Origin: CAYTLW01 sp964438735
Lineage (GTDB): Bacteria > Myxococcota_A > UBA9042
Assembly: GCA_964438735.1 (NCBI GenBank)
Contig: CAYTLW010000039.1
Location: forward strand, 1-57,738
Length of the DNA stretch: 57,738 nt
Direction of reading: 5' to 3'
Part shown: positions 53,292-57,738 of the stretch, one piece after another
Position numbering within the stretch: position 1 is the stretch's first letter
How the letters are laid out: each line of letters starts with the position of its first letter
Notes under the pieces: generated by a model
Databases searched by the model: none
What the model saw: only the letters and a program-made list of their open reading frames with translations
Told to the model about the DNA's origin: nothing
Position numbers and translations under genes: made by a program

Positions 53292-54251
53292 TCAGGCCCG
53301 TCCGCGGATCGTCGACGTGCGCACCTCTCGCTCGACCTTGTCGGCGAAGCGCGACTTGACGGCCGACCGATGCTCGGCTTCAAACGCCTCGACGTAAGCC
53401 TCGTACTCGTGCAGCCCGCCGAAGATGTAGCGCTCGGAGAGTTCGCCCTCGTCCGACTCGACCACGCGCGCGTCGCGCACACCCGGTACGTCCCGCATCA
53501 ACGCCATGCGGCTGTCCACGAGCCAGCGTCGCAGGCGGTCGCGGGTCTCTTCATCTGCCGCCTTGTTGGTCACCTCGAGCAGAATCGGCCCATGCTTGGC
53601 GGCCGCGGTCAGGGCGGCCAGCTCCTCGAGCCCCTCCACCACCAGGTCGCATGGCGCCTTCTCGTCGCCGCCGGGCCGCCGGAGCAGACAGGTCCGCAGT
53701 CCACGCGCCCGGGCGGGGCCCAGGTCGTAATGCTGGAAGGCCGAGACATGCAGCCAGTGCCCGCGGGTGACCGCCGTGCGCGCCACGCCCATGCGCAGGA
53801 TGGCATCCCATGCGCGATCGGTGGGTTTGTAGGCGCGCAACTCCTGGCTGGTGATGCAGACATCCCAGGCCACGCGCAGGGTCGAGATCACGTCCAGCTG
53901 GTGGTTGGCATCGCAATTGGACAGCACGCCGACCTTGACCATGTCCTTGAGCGAGGCGAGTGCGCTGGCGCTGTCCGAGAAGGCGGGCAGGCGACCGAAA
54001 TCGTCGGCGAAGAGGCCGATGACGGCGGGCCGCAGGTCGGGACGCATCTTGCGGATCGTCTGCTTGAGCACCATGTGGTAGGGCACATGGCGATCCCCCT
54101 CCACAAGCTCCGCACAGGCGCTCTCGAAGGCCTGGAAGTCCTCGTCGGTGGTGATCTCCACCTTGGCCAGCCCCGCCCGCCAGTCCAGCAACGTGCCAAA
54201 ACAATCGAAGGTGATCAGCGCGATGTCGCTGAGCCAGTCGGGGGGCGTCAT
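53292..54251 (-). CDS. HAD-family hydrolase (2-haloacid dehalogenase-like) with C-terminal extra domain
   Basis: 319 residues. The first ~215 residues form a HAD enzyme: ITFDCFGTLLDW (nucleophile Asp, as in type II 2-haloacid dehalogenases), VGVLSNCDAN (motif II), the Lys in LRAYKPTDRAW (motif III), then HVSAFQHYDLGPARA in place of the usual GD(D) motif IV, so metal binding may be altered. Residues ~220-319 (LLEVTNKAADEETRDRLRRW...) are a separate ferredoxin-like domain, possibly DUF4286-like. Activity is uncertain. Convergent with the LuxE-like gene (24 nt). Confidence 0.8.
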   Translation of the reverse strand: MTPPDWLSDIALITFDCFGTLLDWRAGLAKVEITTDEDFQAFESACAELVEGDRHVPYHMVLKQTIRKMRPDLRPAVIGLFADDFGRLPAFSDSASALASLKDMVKVGVLSNCDANHQLDVISTLRVAWDVCITSQELRAYKPTDRAWDAILRMGVARTAVTRGHWLHVSAFQHYDLGPARARGLRTCLLRRPGGDEKAPCDLVVEGLEELAALTAAAKHGPILLEVTNKAADEETRDRLRRWLVDSRMALMRDVPGVRDARVVESDEGELSERYIFGGLHEYEAYVEAFEAEHRSAVKSRFADKVEREVRTSTIRGRA

Positions 54252-54361
54252 GGGGCTTCTCCTGGCCTGGATACCGGGGCGCGGTGGTCGCGGTCAACAG
54301 AGCGTATCATGGCCGATTGCCAGCGACCAACGGCCCCAATCCGCGGTGCGCAGCGCCTCGC

Positions 54362-57256
54362 TCAGGGTTCGATGACCGCTGACGGAGGCGGTGGCACGTC
54401 CAGCCCGCCATCCGAGCTGATGTTGTGGATCAGATTGGCCCAGATCGCGTTGCCGGTGGCGTCCGCCTCGCCGCCACTCTGCGTCGAGACGCCGAAGCCA
54501 CAGTTCGTGATGACATTGGCCCGCAACAGGGCGCTGGCCCCGTCGTAGGCCAGCACGCCGGCGCGCGGCAGGGCGGTGACAACGCAGCGTTCCATCTCCA
54601 ATTTCGCCGACGTGGTGGCCATGACCCCGTCCGCGATGGCGCTCTCGGGTGAGCTGCTCTGCTTGCGCCCGCCCGGGCGGGTGTGCGTGACCACCGAATC
54701 CGTCATCCGCAGCGTCGACGCGTATGCCCAGGCGCCGGCCACATGGTTGGCGGTGATCAGCGACTCGGCCACGTGAGACTCGGCGCCATCCGCGACCAGC
54801 AAACCCATGCCCCAGACCTTCTTCATGACCTCGTAGGCGGTGTGATCCACCGTCAGCCCCCGCGCCTCCAGGATGGTGCCTTGGCCGGCGGCCGTCACAC
54901 CGGCGCCAAAGGTCCGGCTGCTGCGTGCGCCCCACAGGCGGAGCACGCTGCCGGCACCCGCCCGGGCGCCGAAGCCCAGCATCACCGCGCCCACCTTGCC
55001 GGTCTCTCGATCCTTGGTGTCCACCTTGCCGAAGTGGGTGTAGTCCAACAGCAGGCCAGTCGCCTCCACCGTACCGCCAGCGACGGTCAAGCTGCTCCAC
55101 ACGTTGCCGCTCATGCGCGCGTCCAGCAGACGAACATGGGCGCCGGGACCGACCCACATGCCGGCGGGCAGGTCATACTCGGGCGCGATCACGTGCGTGC
55201 CATCGATGACCAGGCCGCGTGCCCGCAGACTGGTCCCCTGTCCCCAGGCGATGAGCGCCCGACGTCTGTTGCGGTGCAGGCGCACGCGCTGCGCCAGGAG
55301 CCGTGCCGAAGACCTGACGTCGATGCCCGCCCCCTGGTCGCTGCCTGGGCCGGGCTGGACGTGGGAGATCAGCACGTCTGTGGCGTACGCCTCCGTGCCT
55401 GCGTCCATCACCAGCAGGCCATACAGGCGCGTGCGTTCGATTCGGCTGCCGATGAGCGTGACCTGAGCCTGTCCCCAGGCCACCACCCCCAGGCCGTCGG
55501 CGGCAATCCAGGTGTGCGGCGTCGAATCCCGGATCCATGCGCCACCGACCACAAGGCTGCCGCCACCGCCGCCAGCTCGGATGCCCATGGCGCCGTTGTC
55601 GGCGATCTCGACGCCGGCGATCACCGCGTGGGCGCCATTGGTGACGTCGATTGAAGCCCTCCCCACGTCTGCCTTGGCGTCGGGCGTGACGCCGCGGATG
55701 GACACGCCGGTCAGACGAACCATCGCTCCTTTCTCGCCGCTCAACGCGCCCCGACCGGTGGTCTGCGCGAGCGTCGCCCGCTGCAGGTCGACCTCGGCGC
55801 CCGTCAACGCCACCACGGCGCTGCCCGACGCCTCCCACGTGCCCAGGCGGCGGCAGTGGTAGATGGCCACATCCTTGCCCCGCACCCAGGTGTTGGAGTC
55901 CATGGCCTGCAGACCCGCGTGGTCCACGTGGTCGACGCGGAGTTGGCGCAGCTCCGCCAGCGCGCCGCCGCGCGCGACGATGCCCTGGCCGTTTATCGCC
56001 ACCAGGGCCGCGCTCTTCACGTCACGAATCACCGACTCCTCGACTTTGGCGACGCCGCCAGCGCCCAGCTGCACCCCCGCCTGCCGAAGGCCCTGCAGCC
56101 ACAGCCGGCGAGCCGCCACGCGCGGTCCTTTCTGAACGTCCAGGCCCACCGCCGTGCCGCTGAGATGCAGGCCCTCCAGGCGCGTCAGGGCCGCTGTGGC
56201 GGGCCCGTCGATCTTCACCACCGCGCCGCTGCCTGCCGTCAGGTGCACCATCGCCGCGCAACGTCCGCGCAGCGTCAGCGGTCGGTCGATCACGATGGCG
56301 CCGTCATAGGTGCCCGCGGCGATCGCGATCGTGGCCCCGGTGGGCGCCGCCTTGATCGCCATCTTGAGGTCGTTGTAGGGCGCCGTGACCTTGCCATTGC
56401 CACCGGATTTGGCCGCGGCGTTCACATGCAGCACGCCTGGTCCGGACAGGCCATTCCAGGGGGTGTTGCCGCAGTCGGCAGGGTCGGCCACGCAGGTCGC
56501 ATCGTCTCCGGCTGCGACGCCCTCGACCACGAATCCCGGCGGGCAGGTCCAGTCGACACCCGGAGCGACGCAGTCGCCGGTGGGGTCCGGCCACATACCA
56601 GCCGAGCAGCCGGCCTTGGTCCTGCGCTCATGGTCGGTGCACGGTCTGGGCGTCAGTCGGCAGCCCGCGCTGCCGATCTGACAGGTGGCGCCCGCCTGGG
56701 TCGCCGCGTTCCAGCACCAGGTGATTGTGGTGGGTTCGGGCAGATCGGGGATCTCGACCAGGCCGACCTCGTCCAGCGCGGGCGCGTCCTTAGACGCCGC
56801 GGATCTGCCTACGGGGTGACAGCTCCCGCCAGCGGACGGATCGGGCCACCAACCCGCCCTGCAGCCGCCGCCAGTGGCCAGTTCATCAGTCGTGCAGGGC
56901 CGCCCCTTCAACCAGCATCCGAACTGCGTGGCGTCGCATGGCGCGCCCTCTTCATCTCGCCAGTCGCCGCACCAGCGCGGCGTGCAGCCAGCCGGGTCGC
57001 CGACCGCATCGGCACACGCCAGCGGCCCCATGCGAACACATTTGCCGACCTCGTTGAGCCAGGCGTGGCCGGCGGGGCAGCAGCCTCCCGCTGCGCGACG
57101 CGAGGCTGGCACGCAGATGCCATTGTCCTCCGCGACGTCTGTCGTGACGCCAGTCAACCCCGCATCAGGATCGGTGTCCGACCCGTTGCAGGCGGCCACC
57201 ACGCCTGCTACCAGGACGAGCAGTGGTCCATTGAGTTGGCGGTGGCAGCTCCTCAT
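54362..57256 (-). CDS. Large lipoprotein with parallel beta-helix repeats
   Basis: 964 residues. Lipobox VAAC (Cys23). The first ~280 residues are Cys-rich with repeated 'CPAGHAWLNEVGKC', 'GWWPDPSAGGSC' and 'CSAGMWPDPTGDC' modules. From about residue 290 (HVNAAAKSGGNGKVTAPYNDLKMAI, then AAGTYDGAIVIDRPLTLRG) it is a right-handed parallel beta-helix of many ~25-residue turns rich in Val/Ala/Gly, ending VVTALPRAGVLAYDG. This fold is found in surface adhesins and polysaccharide-acting enzymes; no catalytic residues are obvious. Probably a cell-surface structural or binding protein. Last convincing gene of the window. Confidence 0.85.
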   Translation of the reverse strand: MRSCHRQLNGPLLVLVAGVVAACNGSDTDPDAGLTGVTTDVAEDNGICVPASRRAAGGCCPAGHAWLNEVGKCVRMGPLACADAVGDPAGCTPRWCGDWRDEEGAPCDATQFGCWLKGRPCTTDELATGGGCRAGWWPDPSAGGSCHPVGRSAASKDAPALDEVGLVEIPDLPEPTTITWCWNAATQAGATCQIGSAGCRLTPRPCTDHERRTKAGCSAGMWPDPTGDCVAPGVDWTCPPGFVVEGVAAGDDATCVADPADCGNTPWNGLSGPGVLHVNAAAKSGGNGKVTAPYNDLKMAIKAAPTGATIAIAAGTYDGAIVIDRPLTLRGRCAAMVHLTAGSGAVVKIDGPATAALTRLEGLHLSGTAVGLDVQKGPRVAARRLWLQGLRQAGVQLGAGGVAKVEESVIRDVKSAALVAINGQGIVARGGALAELRQLRVDHVDHAGLQAMDSNTWVRGKDVAIYHCRRLGTWEASGSAVVALTGAEVDLQRATLAQTTGRGALSGEKGAMVRLTGVSIRGVTPDAKADVGRASIDVTNGAHAVIAGVEIADNGAMGIRAGGGGGSLVVGGAWIRDSTPHTWIAADGLGVVAWGQAQVTLIGSRIERTRLYGLLVMDAGTEAYATDVLISHVQPGPGSDQGAGIDVRSSARLLAQRVRLHRNRRRALIAWGQGTSLRARGLVIDGTHVIAPEYDLPAGMWVGPGAHVRLLDARMSGNVWSSLTVAGGTVEATGLLLDYTHFGKVDTKDRETGKVGAVMLGFGARAGAGSVLRLWGARSSRTFGAGVTAAGQGTILEARGLTVDHTAYEVMKKVWGMGLLVADGAESHVAESLITANHVAGAWAYASTLRMTDSVVTHTRPGGRKQSSSPESAIADGVMATTSAKLEMERCVVTALPRAGVLAYDGASALLRANVITNCGFGVSTQSGGEADATGNAIWANLIHNISSDGGLDVPPPPSAVIEP

Positions 57257-57738
57257 TGCTCCAGTCTAGGAGCCGGAGGGGCGAGTCACCAGTACGAACG
57301 TCGGTTCGGGACGCCGGGCCACGCGCGCAAACGAGAAGGGGATCAGCGGCACGCCGGCAGACGTAGGCCAATTGCCACAGCTTGTGCCCGTGCCGCTATC
57401 CCCTGTTGGACGTAGCCGCCCCCGCGCTGGCAAAGGCCTATGCGGAAAGCACCGCGTGGGCGTCGTTCCCAGTGGGTGCCTGAGGCGGGCTCACACTCCG
57501 GGTAGGGGAGTGGTTGGGGGAGGGTGGGCCCGCCGTCGAACTGCCACATCGCTTGATGCTCAAGGATTGGCGGCATGATCTGCCAGCCGCTTCGTATGTG
57601 GGGCGCACGAGCGCGAACGTCCCCGCTGGCGTGCATGGCGCGCGATGAGAGGATCGGACATGGGCACGGCCGGGTGTCACGGTGACCTCGCGCGTGCGAG
57701 CGGACGGGGATGGAGGCGTCCAGTATCGCAGCGTGGGC
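57257..57738. other. Stretch with no supported gene
   Basis: About 480 bp upstream of the beta-helix lipoprotein to the end of the window. Short open frames on both strands (the largest is 97 codons at 57343-57636, minus) have no recognisable product and no good ribosome site. The first part probably carries the promoter of the lipoprotein gene. I see no RNA gene, repeat or operator. Confidence 0.5.

Noticed and set aside
57343..57636. 97-codon frame on the minus strand near the window end
   Set aside because: No ribosome site, no recognisable domain, Arg/Pro-rich composition typical of chance frames in GC-rich DNA.

Overview
The window is a GC-rich bacterial chromosome segment, packed with genes on both strands. 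I see no tRNA or rRNA gene, CRISPR array or insertion sequence. At least ten products look like lipoproteins. Several of these have a long Asp/Ala/Pro/Thr-rich spacer after the lipobox Cys and then Cys-rich, RCC1 or parallel beta-helix modules. Together with an OmpA protein carrying thrombospondin type 3 repeats, a PilZ protein, a cNMP-FHA protein and a sigma-54-type promoter, this suggests a Gram-negative member of the Myxococcota / former Deltaproteobacteria (a Bradymonadales-like lineage is possible). That assignment is inference from style; no marker gene is present. There is one 100-N assembly gap (5568-5667) inside a coding tandem repeat.

Layout. 1-6.7 kb: a receiver-PAS protein, a sigma-54-type promoter driving an OmpA/TSP3 porin-like protein, a secreted protein, an M48 metallopeptidase lipoprotein and an SGNH hydrolase with a basic repeat tail. 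5.8-9.7 kb (minus): Cys-rich lipoprotein, double PilZ protein, esterase. 9.8-25.9 kb (minus): a long aerotolerance-type (Bat) operon: moxR, DUF58, DUF4381/RDD, batA, a giant batB-TPR-PPC fusion, a batD-batE fusion, then an RND-porter-like lipoprotein, another lipoprotein and a FadL-like outer membrane protein. Neighbouring genes mostly overlap by 4 bp or are separated by short gaps. 26.2-29.7 kb: small unknown protein, (alpha/alpha)6 glycosidase lipoprotein, outer membrane protein. 29.6-31.6 kb (minus): cNMP-FHA protein and FAD oxidoreductase.

The most unusual locus is 31.8-43.6 kb. A NagD-like HAD phosphatase precedes a single 6.2-kb gene. That gene encodes an M50-like membrane metalloprotease domain, then an enolase with its two domains in reversed order (barrel first, cap second), then about 760 residues of unassigned sequence, then the ATP-grasp and phosphohistidine domains of pyruvate phosphate dikinase without the PEP/pyruvate barrel. 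A perfect 28-bp palindrome separates it from a minimal ethanolamine set, eutB-eutC-eutL, with no eutA or other shell genes. An RCC1 lipoprotein gene begins directly at the eutL stop.

43.6-57.7 kb: a lipoprotein with a degenerate kinase-like fold, a PPP-type phosphatase lipoprotein, a GT4 glycosyltransferase, an extended SDR, a large lipoprotein, a class III aminotransferase coupled to a LuxE-type acyl-protein synthetase, a HAD hydrolase and a large beta-helix lipoprotein. The last ~480 bp hold no gene I can support.
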